Below, piece by piece: positions 17,288 through 27,785 of a stretch of 64,000 nt of DNA; the stretch's first letter is position 1; each line of letters begins with the position of its first letter. The position numbers and the translations under genes are program-made. This DNA is from Actinomycetota bacterium (GTDB lineage Bacteria > Actinomycetota > Geothermincolia > Geothermincolales > RBG-13-55-18). The stretch covers positions 124,001 through 188,000 of the forward strand of contig JACIXD010000002.1 in the NCBI GenBank assembly GCA_014360645.1, written 5' to 3'. Under the pieces are notes generated by a model. That model made no database searches. It had not been told where the DNA came from and was given only the letters and a program-made list of their open reading frames with translations.

Positions 17288-18616
17288 CTACAACTGGAAT
17301 GGAAACATCTGCCCCATGCGCCTGGGGGACATCTTTCCGAATTGCTTGATGAGTTTCTGCATCTGCTGGAACTGCTGCAGCAGCCGGTTGACGTCCTGGG
17401 TGCTGGTGCCGCTTCCCCTGGCGATGCGCTGCTTACGGCTGGCGCCGATGATCTGCGGCTTGCGCCGCTCCTCCGGGGTCATGGACTGGATGATGGCCTC
17501 CACGCGCTTGATCTGGGACTCGTCCACCTGCAGTCCCTTGAGCTTGGAGGAGGAGATGCCGGGGATCATGCCCAGGATTTGGTCGAGGGGCCCCATCTTC
17601 TTGAGCTGGTGCATCTGCTCCAGGAAGTCCTCCAGGGTGAACTGCTGCTTGCGCAGCTTGCGCTCCAGCTCCTGCGCTTTTTTCTCGTCGTAGGAGGCCT
17701 GGGCCTTCTCGATGAGGGTGAGCATGTCCCCCATGCCCAGGATGCGCGAGGCCATGCGCTCGGGGTAGAAGGGCTCGAGGTCGCCCATCTTCTCCCCCAC
17801 GCTGGCGAACTTTATGGGCTTTCCGGTGACCGTCTTGATGGAGAGCGCCGCCCCTCCCCTGGCGTCGCCGTCCAGCTTGGTGAGGATGACGCCGTCCACC
17901 CCCACCGTCTCCACGAAGGCCTGGGCCACGTTGACCGCGTCCTGTCCGGTCATGGCATCCACCACCAGCAGGGTCTCGCTAGGCGGGTGCTTCTTCTTGA
18001 TGCGCACCAGTTCCTGCATCATCTCGTCGTCGATGTGGAGGCGCCCGGCGGTGTCGATGATCACCGTGTCCAGCCCCTCCCTCTCCGCCTTCTTGAGTCC
18101 CGCCGCCACGATGTCCTCGGGCCGGGCGCCGCGGTCGGAATATACCTCTATCCCCACCTGTTCCCCGAGCTTCTCCAGCTGGTCGATGGCCGCGGGGCGG
18201 TAGATGTCCGCCGCCACCATCATGGGATGGCGTCCCTGGTTCTTGAGGTGCACCGCGAGCTTGGCGGTGGCGGTGGTCTTTCCCGAGCCCTGCAGGCCCA
18301 CCAGCATCACGGAGGCGGGAAGGCGGTTTCCGAAATCGATGCGTACGTTGGAGCTCCCCAGGAGCTCGGTGAGTTCCTCGTTGACGATCTTTATCACCTG
18401 CTGAGCGGGGGTGAGGGAGCGCAGCACCTCCTGACCCACCGCCCTCTCCCGCACCCGGGCGATGAAATCCTTGACCACCTTGAAGTTCACGTCCGCCTCC
18501 AGGAGCGCGAGGCGTATCTCGCGCATCACCTCCTCCACCTGCTTCTCGGAAAGTCTGCCGTGGCCGCGCAGGCGTTTGAAGATGTCCTGGAGCCGGTCGC
18601 TCAGGTTGTCGAACAT
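17288..18616 (-). CDS. ffh: Signal recognition particle protein Ffh
   Basis: GTPase that, with SRP RNA, targets nascent membrane proteins. N domain from [14 protein letters not shown] domain with [26 protein letters not shown] and [11 protein letters not shown]-terminal Met-rich M domain ([19 protein letters not shown]). 442 residues from the ATG at 18616. The longer frame upstream of this ATG is not family-like. Confidence 0.97.
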   Translation of the reverse strand: MFDNLSDRLQDIFKRLRGHGRLSEKQVEEVMREIRLALLEADVNFKVVKDFIARVRERAVGQEVLRSLTPAQQVIKIVNEELTELLGSSNVRIDFGNRLPASVMLVGLQGSGKTTATAKLAVHLKNQGRHPMMVAADIYRPAAIDQLEKLGEQVGIEVYSDRGARPEDIVAAGLKKAEREGLDTVIIDTAGRLHIDDEMMQELVRIKKKHPPSETLLVVDAMTGQDAVNVAQAFVETVGVDGVILTKLDGDARGGAALSIKTVTGKPIKFASVGEKMGDLEPFYPERMASRILGMGDMLTLIEKAQASYDEKKAQELERKLRKQQFTLEDFLEQMHQLKKMGPLDQILGMIPGISSSKLKGLQVDESQIKRVEAIIQSMTPEERRKPQIIGASRKQRIARGSGTSTQDVNRLLQQFQQMQKLIKQFGKMSPRRMGQMFPFQL

Positions 18617-18725
18617 GGGTTCCCCGCCTCTTGTGCTTCCTCTCGATGCCTGTCGAGCCCTTCCGCTTCCCGGCCTCGCGGGCCCGGAGAGCGGCGGGCT
18701 CCCTCCTTCCGTCACTAAATAATTA

Positions 18726-18754
18726 AAGTTATCGGAAAGCCCAGGTGATGTCAA
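18726..18754 (-). promoter_or_regulatory. Promoter of the ffh-rpsP-khpA-rimM-trmD operon
   Basis: Minus-strand TTGACA (18749-18754), a 17-bp spacer, and TAACTT (18726-18731), about 110 bp upstream of the ffh ATG. The perfect -35 and ideal spacing stand out in a GC-rich gap. Confidence 0.7.
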
Positions 18755-18839
18755 AGATTCCCGCAGCTCAAACGCGGCGCGTCGGTGGTCGCGGCGCCCT
18801 CCGCGAGGCCGGACCCCCCGCTCCGGAGCCCGCCCATGC

Positions 18840-20744
18840 TCATGCGAGGGGGACGGTGAAATAGAAGGAGCTGCCCTCCTCGGGCGCCGATTCCACCCAC
18901 ACCCGGCCCCCCCACGCCTCCACGGCGCGCTTCACCGTGGCGAGCCCTATCCCCAGGCCGCCGTGTATATGGTCGCAGCAGCGAGTGAAGGGCTGGAAGA
19001 TGTTCTCATGTTCCTCCTCGGGAATGCCTATGCCGTTGTCTCCCACGCAGAACACCGCCAGGTCACCCCGGGCTTCGCAGGCCACCGTCAGGCGAGGCGT
19101 GCCGCTCGGAGCGCGGTACTTCAGGGCGTTCTCCACCAGGTTGGAGAACACCTGGTAGAGCCGCACGGGATCGGCCTTCACCGCGGGCAGCGGCCACCCT
19201 ATCTCCACCTCCGCGCCTAGCTCCTCCATCTCCGACCCCCTCTCGAGGAGCACCTCCCGCAACACCTCTTCGGCACTCGCCACCGCCCCTTCCGCCTCCA
19301 ACCCGCCCACCCTGGCGTAGGCCAGGAGGGAGCTCATGAAAGAGTCCATGCGCTTCACTCCCTCCATGACGTACCCCAGGCATTCCTCCACCTCCCCCAC
19401 GTCGCCGCGGCGCGCCGCCCGCCGGGCTGCCTGGGCGAAACCGCTGATCAGGGAAAGGGAGCCTCGCAGGTCATGGGAAACGGTGTGGGCGAAGGCCTCC
19501 AGCTCCCGGTTCTTCTCCTCGAGCTCTCGCTGCACGCGCTCGCGCTCCGCGATCTCCTCCCGCAGCCTCTCGTTTGCGGTCATGATCTCCAGGGTGCGCG
19601 CTTCCACCAGCTCCTCGAGGTGCTCACGGTACCGCTTCAGCTCCTCCTCCGCCTCCCGCCTCGCGGTGATGTCCCGGAAGATCCCCCGGGTGCTGGCGGG
19701 GCGACCTCCCTCGAAGCGGCAGCTGCTCTTGCCCTCCAGGAACACCTCCCTCCCGTCCCTGGCCAGGAAGACCACCTCGGCGATCTCCACCTCCTCGCCG
19801 CTCAGAACGCGCTTGAACAGCTCGCGGCAGTGATCGCGGTAACGGGGGTGGATCACGTCGAAGAGGGTCAGTCTCTCCAGCTCCTCTTTCTCGTACCCCA
19901 GGGTCTCGCGCCAGATGCGGTTCACGTAAAGGAAACGACCCTCGGGGTCCACGCTCTGGATGAGCACTCCGGCGTTCTCGAAGAGGTCGCGGTAGCGTTC
20001 CTCGGACTCCCGCAACGTCGCCTCCCACTCCTTCCTCTGGGTGATGTCTATGCCGGTGGCGGCCATGTAGCGCGGTATCCCGTCCAGGCCTCCGATCACC
20101 ATTCCGTTCATGAGCATGGGGAACACGCTCCCGTCCCTGCGGGCGTGCCAGACCTCCAGTGCGTCGTACCTTCCCTCCTCCCGCAGGCGCCGGTTGATCT
20201 CCTCCACCTCCCGTATCTGATCGCGGTTGTGGAAGATGGAGAGGTTCCTCCCCTGTACATCCTCCGGCCGGTAGCCGTGACAGAGAGCGAAGTACTGGTT
20301 GACGAAGATGAGGTCGCCATCCAAGTCCGCCACCGCGATGCCGAAATTGGCTTGCTCGCAGATGGCCTTGAGCATGCGCGCCTCTTCCTCGGCGGCGCGC
20401 ATATCCGTCACGTCGACCATCACTCCCGCCAGCCCTCTCAACTCGCCGCCCTCCCGTAGAAGACGGCTGCTAGTGCGCACGTAGCGCACCTCTCCCGTCT
20501 TGTCCAGCACCCTGAATTCGTAAGGCTCCAGCCTGCCCTCAAGGGTGCGCTCCAGGCTGGACATGAGGCCGGGAAGGTCGTCGGGGTGGACGAAATCGGT
20601 GAAGTGCCTCCCCGATACCTCTTCCGCCGTGTAATGCGACAGGGACTCGATGGCGGGGCTGACGTATGAGAACACGCCGTTTTCGTCGAGCACGAACACG
20701 ACGTCGTTGAGGTTCTCGAAGATGAGGAAGAAATATTCCGTCAC
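18840..20744 (-). CDS. Sensor histidine kinase with three PAS domains
   Basis: 634 residues from the GTG at 20744. Three PAS domains come first (about residues 4-114, 122-237 and 245-364; PAS repeats end in DVTDMRAAEEE, DITQRKEWEA and DITARREAEEE). A coiled coil follows, then HisKA with the phospho-acceptor His about residue 424 (TVSHDLRGSL). The ATPase has N box NLVENALKY, G1 GDNGIGIP and G2 GGLGIGLATV. No membrane segment is visible, so it is a cytosolic sensor. No response regulator is adjacent. An in-frame TTG at 20912 would add 56 low-complexity residues. It splits ffh from ftsY. Confidence 0.9.
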   Translation of the reverse strand: MTEYFFLIFENLNDVVFVLDENGVFSYVSPAIESLSHYTAEEVSGRHFTDFVHPDDLPGLMSSLERTLEGRLEPYEFRVLDKTGEVRYVRTSSRLLREGGELRGLAGVMVDVTDMRAAEEEARMLKAICEQANFGIAVADLDGDLIFVNQYFALCHGYRPEDVQGRNLSIFHNRDQIREVEEINRRLREEGRYDALEVWHARRDGSVFPMLMNGMVIGGLDGIPRYMAATGIDITQRKEWEATLRESEERYRDLFENAGVLIQSVDPEGRFLYVNRIWRETLGYEKEELERLTLFDVIHPRYRDHCRELFKRVLSGEEVEIAEVVFLARDGREVFLEGKSSCRFEGGRPASTRGIFRDITARREAEEELKRYREHLEELVEARTLEIMTANERLREEIAERERVQRELEEKNRELEAFAHTVSHDLRGSLSLISGFAQAARRAARRGDVGEVEECLGYVMEGVKRMDSFMSSLLAYARVGGLEAEGAVASAEEVLREVLLERGSEMEELGAEVEIGWPLPAVKADPVRLYQVFSNLVENALKYRAPSGTPRLTVACEARGDLAVFCVGDNGIGIPEEEHENIFQPFTRCCDHIHGGLGIGLATVKRAVEAWGGRVWVESAPEEGSSFYFTVPLA

Positions 20745-21248
20745 GGGCCGGTTCTCCCCGCCTGCCCGAGCGGCCTCAGCCCGTGCTTCGCCTCCGCCGA
20801 CTGCTCCGTGCTTGCGGCGGCGGTATCCCCCTCCGCTCCTGAAGTTGCGTCTCTCGTCCTTCAACGTCTCAAGGCTTCCGCTGAACGGGAAAGGAAGGCC
20901 GATACGCGCCAAGCGCGCTTGAGAACCTGCTTGAAGCCCCCTTCGCGGCCGCTTTTCCTCGCCCCTTCTCTCCGGGTCCCATCGCCCGGAGCCGTATTCG
21001 CGCCTTATTATAGCGTAACGGCGAGTAAATGGTTATCACCCGCACGGGTCATTCCCGCAAGGCCATACATGGATCCTCTACATATATGGCGCAGATATAT
21101 TTTCCATAAAGGGCTGAGATACGGCGTCGGATCGCCCACGCACCGCACAAGCAGCGCGTACCCGCGGGGAAACGCGCCATTCCCCCATACCGAGGCGGGG
21201 AAGCTGGGCATTATCTCCTTGTTGCCCGAGCTTTGCGATCCCCTCGTC
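20745..21248. other. Gap between histidine kinase and ftsY, with a candidate -10
   Basis: About 500 bp. A perfect minus-strand TATAAT (plus strand 21007-21012) lies upstream of the kinase gene but has no good -35. The stretch 21060-21120 is richer in A and T than its surroundings. No other gene is supported here. Confidence 0.45.
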
Positions 21249-22559
21249 CTACGGCGTGGGGGAGAGAAGAGCCGAGGCGAACTCCCGGGGATCGAAGGCG
21301 TGCAGGTCCTCCAGTCCCTCGCCCACGCCGATGAACTTGATGGGGATGCCCAGCTCGTGCACGATGGCCACCACGATCCCCCCCTTGGCGGTGCCGTCGA
21401 GCTTGGTGAGCACCACACCCGTGACCTCCACCGCCTCTCCGAACTGACGCGCCTGGATGAGGCCGTTCTGTCCCGTGGTCGCGTCGATCACCAGCAGGGT
21501 CTCGGTGACCTCCGCGTTCCTCTCCGCCACTCGTTTTATCTTGCGGAGCTCCTCCATGAGGTTCACCTTGGTGTGGAGGCGTCCGGCCGTGTCCGCGATG
21601 ACCACGTCCACGCCCCGCGCCCGCGCCGATTCCACCGCGTCGTGGATCACCGCGGCCGCGTCCGCCCCCTGGCGGTGCTTCACGGTGTGCACGCCCACCC
21701 GCTCGCCCCAGACCTCGAGTTGTTCGATGCCCGCAGCACGGAAGGTATCCCCGGCGGCGAGGATGACGCGCTTGTCCTCTCCGCGCAGGAGGTGGGCGAG
21801 TTTGGCGATGGTGGTGGTCTTGCCGGTGCCGTTCACCCCCACCACCATGATCACGCTGGGACCGCTCCGCGCAAAGCGCAGGCCGGCTTCGCCGACGTCC
21901 AGGGACTCCGCCAGCACCTCGCGGAAGAGGTCCAGGAAGGCGTCGGGGTCCCTGACTTTTTCCCTCGCCATGCGCTCTTTGACCCTGTCCACCATGGTCA
22001 TGGTCATCTCCATGCCCACGTCCGCCCCCACCAGGATCTCCTCGACCTCCTCCCAGAAGGCGTCGTCGAAACGGCGCGCTGCCAGGGCCCTGGAAAGGGG
22101 GGCCATGAAGTTCATGCGCGACTTGCTGAGTCCCCTGCGCAGTCGCGGAAGCCACCCCTCCCGCTCCTCGCCCGCCTCCTCGCCTTCCCCGCGCCACGGC
22201 GCCTCCGCGGCTTCCTCGGTTCCGGGACGGGGGGGCTGCACGGAGGGCTCCTCTTCGCCGGGCTCCGTCGACGTCGGCACCGGGGTCTCTCGCTCCAGGC
22301 TCTCCGCGTCCTCGGCGGCTAGGGCGGCGTCCTCCGTTTCCCCGGCAGGGACCCCGCCCGGAGGAGCGCATGCCACGGCCTCCCCCTCGCCCTCCGCGAC
22401 CTCGGGGAGCTCCCGAAGCTCCTCCATGGCCTGGAGCTTCTCCTTTTTCCTCCGCTCCTTCTCCGCCTTCCTCTCCGCCTTGAGGCGCTCCTTTTCCTCC
22501 CGCGCGTGCTCCTTTTTCTCCGCCTTCTCGCGCTTTTTCCGCTCCCGGTCCTCCGCCAT
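21249..22559 (-). CDS. ftsY: Signal recognition particle receptor FtsY
   Basis: Membrane-associated SRP receptor GTPase. A long, highly charged A domain (Lys/Glu/Arg coiled coil, then Pro/Glu-rich) spans about residues 1-150. The NG domain follows with GVNGTGKTTT, AAGDTFRAAGIEQL, DTAGRLHTK, TKLDGTAKGG and FIGVGEGLEDL. 436 residues from the ATG at 22559. Its ribosome site is weak (GGGACGG), and longer in-frame starts exist. Confidence 0.96.
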   Translation of the reverse strand: MAEDRERKKREKAEKKEHAREEKERLKAERKAEKERRKKEKLQAMEELRELPEVAEGEGEAVACAPPGGVPAGETEDAALAAEDAESLERETPVPTSTEPGEEEPSVQPPRPGTEEAAEAPWRGEGEEAGEEREGWLPRLRRGLSKSRMNFMAPLSRALAARRFDDAFWEEVEEILVGADVGMEMTMTMVDRVKERMAREKVRDPDAFLDLFREVLAESLDVGEAGLRFARSGPSVIMVVGVNGTGKTTTIAKLAHLLRGEDKRVILAAGDTFRAAGIEQLEVWGERVGVHTVKHRQGADAAAVIHDAVESARARGVDVVIADTAGRLHTKVNLMEELRKIKRVAERNAEVTETLLVIDATTGQNGLIQARQFGEAVEVTGVVLTKLDGTAKGGIVVAIVHELGIPIKFIGVGEGLEDLHAFDPREFASALLSPTP

Positions 22560-23009
22560 GGTCACCGTCCCTTGCTCGGAGCGGCCCTTTCCACCGCTCC
22601 CCGTCCCGACTTCCTCACGTCCTATGGCCGCCCTTCCTGTTCCCGGTCCTCCGCCCGCGCTTCCACGGACTTCCACGGTTTCGGGATGTACTCGATGCCC
22701 CGTGGCCTCGCCCATCCCCGGGAAGAAGGCCGTTCCCCAGAAAGTGTGGGCCAAGCGCCCGGAACGGTCAAGCCGCCGCGGGGGCAGGCCAACACATGCT
22801 TGATTACCACATATTTACATGATGCCGCTAGTCCACCCCGTGAGGCGAGGCCTCCCGTAAGCACCTTCTCGCTCCGGCCGCGTACTCCCGCATGCCCTCT
22901 TCGGGAGCGCGTCACGCGTGCAGCAACAGGCCTGGCGGGAACCCGTTTACCGGCCGCACGACCGCCGGCTTGCGGCCGGGCATCCTTCTCGACTGCCGGC
23001 GCCGGGCGC
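22560..23009. other. Non-coding gap between smc and ftsY
   Basis: About 450 bp. A short AT-rich patch at 22797-22830 may hold an ftsY promoter, but no matching -35/-10 pair is convincing. No terminator with a T-run was seen behind smc. Confidence 0.45.
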
Positions 23010-26000
23010 TCAAGCCGTTCCCGCGCGGGCGAGGTGTTCCGCCTCGTCGAGGCGCTGGCTGACCACGCGCGACACGCCCGTCGCCTGCATGGACACGCCG
23101 TAGAGGACGTCCGCGATCTCCATGGTGCGCTTCTGGTGGGTGATCACGATGAGCTGCGAATCCCCCCTGAACTCCTTGAGCATGTCAAGAAAGCGGTGGA
23201 GGTTGACGTCGTCCAAGGCCGCCTCCACCTCATCCAGGAAGTAGAAGGGGCTGGGGCGCGTCTTGAAGAGGGCGAAGAGGAAGGCCAGTGAGATGAGGGC
23301 GGTCTCCCCTCCGGAGAGCAGCGAGAGCTTCTTCAGGCGCTTCCCGCGCGGCTGCGCCTCGATATCCACCCCGGTGTTGAGGAGATCGGTGGGATCGGAA
23401 AGGGTGAGCTCCGCCCTGCCCTGGGGAAAGAGCTTCTCGAAGAGCTCCTGGAAATGGCGGTTCACCTCGTCGAAGGTCTGGCGGAAGATGCGCATGATCT
23501 CGCGGTCGATGGCTCGTACCACCTTCTGCAGCGAGGCCTTGCTCTCGCGCAGGTCCTCCACCTGTTCCACCAGGAACTGGTAGCGCTCCTGCAGGGCGTG
23601 GTGTTCTTCCACCGCCATGAGGTTCACCTGACCCAAGGAATCCCTCCTCCGCTCCAGGTCCTCGCATTCCTCCCGCATCTCCGCAACCGGTCTCTCGGGA
23701 AGATAATCGGTGACCGCGGTCTCCAGGGGTATCTTGTACTCGTCCAGCAGCCGCTGCACCAGCATATCCACGCGCATCTTGAGCTGGGCCGCCACCAGGT
23801 CGCGGTTGTGCGAGCGCTCCCGCAGTTCCTCCTCTCGCGCCCCCAGCTCCGCGAGCCTCTCCCGCAACGTCTCCAGCTCGCGCTCCCTCGCCTCCAGCTC
23901 CTCTCTGCTTTGCGCCTCGCGCTCGCCGCAACGAGCGGCCATGCCGCCGTGGATGTCGCTCAGCGCGCGGGCGAGCTCCAGTATCCTCTCCTGCCTGCGC
24001 GCCAGTTCCGCCAGCTCCTCCCTCCCCGGCGGCGCGGGCGAGGCGAGCTCCGCTCCCAGCTCCTCCGTCCTCGCCTCCAGGTTGCTGCGGCGTTCCTGAA
24101 GGGAGGCCATGCCCGCCTTCATTTCCTGCAACGCCGCATCGCACCCGCGCTCCTTCTCGCGCAGGCGGCTCACCTCCTCCTCGCTCTCCCGGAGGCGGCG
24201 CGCCCCGTCCTCCTCCCCGCCCGCCAGCGCGGCGATGTCCTTCTCCAGCTCCCCGAGCTTCAGCTCCAGTCCCTCCGCCTCCTCCTCCAGGGAAGCGGCC
24301 CGTTCCAGGGAGCTCTCAGCCTCGGACCCCATCTCCTCCAGGCGCCCCGCCAGGATCCTCCTCTCCTGCTCCAGCTCGCGGCGCCTCGCCTGCACCTCAC
24401 CCACCTCCGCGGCCAGGGATTCGGCCTCCTTCTCCAGGCTCGCCAGGGTGGACAGGGCGCTCTTGCGCCGCACCTCCAGGGAAACCGCCTCCTCGTCGCA
24501 CAGCTCCAGCATTTCCTGCAGCTGCTCGATCTCCCGCCGACGGGCGATGACATGGAAGGGACTGCGCGGCCTGGCGCCTCCCTTCACGGCACGCCGCGGC
24601 GCCACCACGTCACCGTCCTGGGTCACGAAGGTGAGGGCGGGGTAGCCCTCGGCGGCGGCGGCCGCATCATCGAGGGTGGAGCACAGCACCACCTCTCCAA
24701 GCAGATGCTTGAGTGCGGGCGCGATCTCGGGATCCCCCTCCACCACCTCCAATGCCGGCACCCCTCCCGCGATGCGGGCCAGGTTCCCCAGGTCCGCGTC
24801 CTCCGCACGCGCGAGTTCCGAGAGGGGCAGGAAGACGCAGTAACCGTCCTCGTTCCTCTTCAGCATGCGGATAGCCTGGAGGGCGGAATGCAGGTCGCGC
24901 GTGACCACGCTGAACAGCCACGGCCCCAGGAAGGATTCCAGGGCCCTCTCCCACCTCTCCTCGATCCTGATGTGGTGAAGGAGCATGCCCACGACCCCGG
25001 GCATGTTCCCCGCCTCGTCCAGCACCCTGGACGCCGAGGCCGCGTAATCTATACGCGAGGAGAAGACCTCCTGCAGGGCGCGCAGCCTGGCGACCACCAG
25101 GGCTTCCTCCTGGAAGGAACGCCTCTGCATGCGCCCCACGGATTCCACCTCTTCGCGGAACCTGGCGATGTTCCCCCGTACCTCTTGCATGGCGGCGGAC
25201 AGCTCCTCCCGCCGCGCCGCCAGTCTCTCCGCCTCGCATGCTCTCTCGCTCTCCTCCTCGCGCAGTCTCGCAAGCTCGGCCTCCAGCTCCTCGCATCTTG
25301 CCCTGAGCCTCGCCGCCTCTCCCCTCAGCGACTCTACCTTGTCCCTCAGCCTGGAGGCCTCGCCCTCCAGGCGCCTCTTCCTCTCCCGCGCTTCCTCCAG
25401 GGCACGCCGACACGCGTCCCTCTCCTGGCGCGCCTTACCCAGCGCGGCAGCGATCCGTGCGCGCTCCCCGCCCAGACGCTCCCGCTCCTCGCGCAGCCTC
25501 GCCAGCTCTTCCTCCGCCCGCTTCCGCTCCTCCTCCAGTTCCGCCACCCGGCGGACCGTCTCCTCACGCCGAGAGACCCATCCCTCGCGGTAGGAGGCGT
25601 CGCCGCTGAGGGCGGCGTAGAGCTTCAGCCTCTCCTCCCCCAGGCTCTCGCATGCCCGCAGCCTCTCCCCCAGCGAGACCAGCCGCATCTCGCGGTCCCT
25701 GGTGGCGTCCAGCTCCGCGCGCAGCCTCCTTATCTCCGCCTCTATCTCCCCCGTCCTGCGGCGCGCCTCGCCGGCCGACGAGGCGACCTCCTCGAGGTCG
25801 CGCGCCAGCTTCTCTTCCTCCTCGCGGCGGTTCTCCCACTGCCCCTTCAGTTCCTGGAGCTCGGCCACCAGGATACGGATGGAGAGGTCCCGGATGCGCG
25901 CGGACAGCTCCTGATATTCCCGTGCCTGTCTGGCCTGCCTCTCCAGGGGCTTCAACTGCTTGTTCACCTCGGACATGATGTCCCTGATGCGCACCAGGTT

Positions 26001-26558
26001 GCGCTCCACTCCCTCTATCTTGCGCAAGGCCTTCTCCTTGCGGCGCCGGTGCTTGCGCAGCCCCGCCGCCTCCTCGATGAAATGGCGTCGGTCCTCGGGC
26101 TGGCTGCGCAGGATGCTCTCGAGCCGGTTCTGCCCGATCACCGCGGTGAGCTCCCTTCCCACCCCCAGGTCAGAGAGGAGTTCCTGGATGTCCGTGAGCC
26201 GGCAGGGGGCCTTGTTCAGAAGGTATTCGCTCTCCCCCGTGCGATAGATGCGCCGCGTCAGCACCACCTCGGGAAAATCGATGGGCAGGTCACGGTCGCG
26301 GTTGTCCAGCGAGAGCGACACCTCGGCCATGCTCATGGGCTGTCTGGTGGCGCTCCCCGCGAAGATCACGTCCTCCATCTTCGAGCCCCGCAGGTTGCGC
26401 GGGCTCTGCTCGCCCAGCACCCACAGTACCGCGTCGGCGACGTTGCTCTTCCCGCTGCCGTTAGGCCCCACGATCACGGATATGCCGGGCTCGAACTCCA
26501 GGGTCACCTTTTCCGCGAAGGACTTGAACCCGCGCGCGCTCAGCGTCTTCAAGTACAT
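23010..26558 (-). CDS. smc: Chromosome segregation protein SMC
   Basis: Condensin ATPase. The N-terminal head has Walker A GPNGSGKSN, with the Q-loop region IGQNRLESIL where many SMCs have GQG. Two long Glu/Arg-rich coiled coils flank a hinge (from about MPGVVGMLLHHI to VTQDGDVVAPRR). The C-terminal head has LSGGETALISLAFLFAL and Walker B FYFLDEVEAALDD. 1182 residues from the ATG at 26558 with AGGGAAAGAG upstream; an ATG ten codons earlier is the alternative. No scpA/scpB is in the window. Confidence 0.97.
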   Translation of the reverse strand: MYLKTLSARGFKSFAEKVTLEFEPGISVIVGPNGSGKSNVADAVLWVLGEQSPRNLRGSKMEDVIFAGSATRQPMSMAEVSLSLDNRDRDLPIDFPEVVLTRRIYRTGESEYLLNKAPCRLTDIQELLSDLGVGRELTAVIGQNRLESILRSQPEDRRHFIEEAAGLRKHRRRKEKALRKIEGVERNLVRIRDIMSEVNKQLKPLERQARQAREYQELSARIRDLSIRILVAELQELKGQWENRREEEEKLARDLEEVASSAGEARRRTGEIEAEIRRLRAELDATRDREMRLVSLGERLRACESLGEERLKLYAALSGDASYREGWVSRREETVRRVAELEEERKRAEEELARLREERERLGGERARIAAALGKARQERDACRRALEEARERKRRLEGEASRLRDKVESLRGEAARLRARCEELEAELARLREEESERACEAERLAARREELSAAMQEVRGNIARFREEVESVGRMQRRSFQEEALVVARLRALQEVFSSRIDYAASASRVLDEAGNMPGVVGMLLHHIRIEERWERALESFLGPWLFSVVTRDLHSALQAIRMLKRNEDGYCVFLPLSELARAEDADLGNLARIAGGVPALEVVEGDPEIAPALKHLLGEVVLCSTLDDAAAAAEGYPALTFVTQDGDVVAPRRAVKGGARPRSPFHVIARRREIEQLQEMLELCDEEAVSLEVRRKSALSTLASLEKEAESLAAEVGEVQARRRELEQERRILAGRLEEMGSEAESSLERAASLEEEAEGLELKLGELEKDIAALAGGEEDGARRLRESEEEVSRLREKERGCDAALQEMKAGMASLQERRSNLEARTEELGAELASPAPPGREELAELARRQERILELARALSDIHGGMAARCGEREAQSREELEARERELETLRERLAELGAREEELRERSHNRDLVAAQLKMRVDMLVQRLLDEYKIPLETAVTDYLPERPVAEMREECEDLERRRDSLGQVNLMAVEEHHALQERYQFLVEQVEDLRESKASLQKVVRAIDREIMRIFRQTFDEVNRHFQELFEKLFPQGRAELTLSDPTDLLNTGVDIEAQPRGKRLKKLSLLSGGETALISLAFLFALFKTRPSPFYFLDEVEAALDDVNLHRFLDMLKEFRGDSQLIVITHQKRTMEIADVLYGVSMQATGVSRVVSQRLDEAEHLARAGTA

Positions 26559-26902
26559 CTCTTTCCCTGCTCTCCTGTCATCCGCCATCCATCAAGTTCA
26601 TGGACATTTCCAGTTATATTTCTTCCTCGCCCGGCCCTTCACCTTCCCCACCGACCATTCCATTCCCCTTACCTCCCGACGTCAAACCGTAAGCGGGCGA
26701 TCACGTCAAACCCTCTTCCGCAACCGACCGCCTCACCCCCCTTTCGACATCGACCGCCGGCCGCCTCCTCCCCCGCACACACCTCCTCTCCAAGGCCTCC
26801 TCGCCGCCCTCCGCGCGGCCTGCCGTCCTCGACCCCGGCAGCAAAAAGGGGCCCCGAGGGGCCCCGCATACCGCCCGGCGTCATCCCCGCCGGTCAGCGC
26901 CG
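26559..26902. other. Intergenic region between degV-family gene and smc
   Basis: About 340 bp holding the strong terminator at 26843-26865 and, nearer smc, a TATAAC-like -10 without a clear -35. No gene is supported. Confidence 0.5.
26843..26865 (-). terminator. Rho-independent terminator of the rsmD-to-degV operon
   Basis: Minus-strand GGGGCCCC-TC-GGGGCCCC followed by TTTTTGC, a perfect 8-bp GC stem with a T-run, 38 bp past the degV-family stop. Confidence 0.9.
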
Positions 26903-27751
26903 CTATTCCACGGGAAAGAAGCCCACTCCCACGGTGCCGGGACCCACATGGGACCCTATCACCGGCCCGGTCTCGTTCACCGCGATGGCCTCGGGGTCGC
27001 AATCCAGGGCCTGCTTCACCTTGGAACGCAACTCCTCGAGGCGGTCTCTGTCCCTTACGTAGGTCAGCCCCACCTGTACCCTGCGCCCCCCGGCCTTCTC
27101 CGCCGCCAGCTCCACCAGACGGTCGAGGGCCTTGCCGCTTCCGCGCACCTTGTCCAGGGCGTCGATGGTGCCGTCGATGTAGAGGATGGGCTTGATGCGC
27201 AGCATGGAGCCCATGAGCGCCTGCGCTCCCCCTATCCTCCCCCCGCGGTGCAGGTATTCCAGGGTGTCCACGCAGAACATGAGGTTGCTCCGGGAGATCA
27301 TGCGCTGCGCCAGCGACTTCAGCTCCTCCATGTCCCCGCCCGCGTCCCTGGCCTTCACCAGCTCCTGCACGAACATCATGAGCTGGATGCCGGTGAAGCG
27401 GGAGTCGATGACCTCGATGGGATAATCTCCCATTTCGGCCGCGGCGGAGCGGGCTGACTCGCAGGTGCCGCTGATGCCCGCACTGATGTGGATGCTTATC
27501 AACCTGTCGTACCGTTCTGCCATCTCGCGGTAGGCCTCCAGGAACTCTCCCGCGGAAGGCTGCGAGGTGGTGGGGAAGGTCCCGGGCTGCTGCAGGCGCC
27601 GGTAGAACTCGTCGTTGTCGATGTCCACCCCCTCGCGGTAGGAGACCTCGTCCATGATCACCTTGAGCGGGACCACCTTGATGTCGTGCTCCGCTGCGTA
27701 ATCCCGGTCGAGGTAAGCGGTCGAATCCGTCACCAAGCCGATTCCAGCCAT
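26903..27751 (-). CDS. DegV-family fatty-acid-binding protein (FakB type)
   Basis: Binds a fatty acid and presents it to FakA for phosphorylation. The DegV fold is visible: VTDSTAYLDRDYA, FPTTSQPSAGEF with the conserved TSQPS loop, HISAGISGT, VIDSRFTG, and RGGRIGGAQALMGSMLRIKPIL. 282 residues. ATG at 27751 follows AAGGGGGT. A FakA homologue at 35899-37491 and PlsX at 28525-29544 complete an acyl-phosphate route to phosphatidate. It ends its transcription unit at the terminator. Confidence 0.93.
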   Translation of the reverse strand: MAGIGLVTDSTAYLDRDYAAEHDIKVVPLKVIMDEVSYREGVDIDNDEFYRRLQQPGTFPTTSQPSAGEFLEAYREMAERYDRLISIHISAGISGTCESARSAAAEMGDYPIEVIDSRFTGIQLMMFVQELVKARDAGGDMEELKSLAQRMISRSNLMFCVDTLEYLHRGGRIGGAQALMGSMLRIKPILYIDGTIDALDKVRGSGKALDRLVELAAEKAGGRRVQVGLTYVRDRDRLEELRSKVKQALDCDPEAIAVNETGPVIGSHVGPGTVGVGFFPVE

Positions 27752-27785
27752 CTCGTACCCCCTTTTCCGTCTCGCGCCGGCGCCG

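Noticed and set aside
15333-17693. 786-residue plus-strand frame through trmD-rimM-khpA-rpsP-ffh
   Set aside because: Antisense to five conserved genes; no recognisable protein features.
23454-27062. 1202-residue plus-strand open frame antisense to smc
   Set aside because: It lies exactly opposite smc. GC-rich codon bias keeps the antisense frame open. It is His/Arg/Gln-rich, has no domain and no ribosome site.
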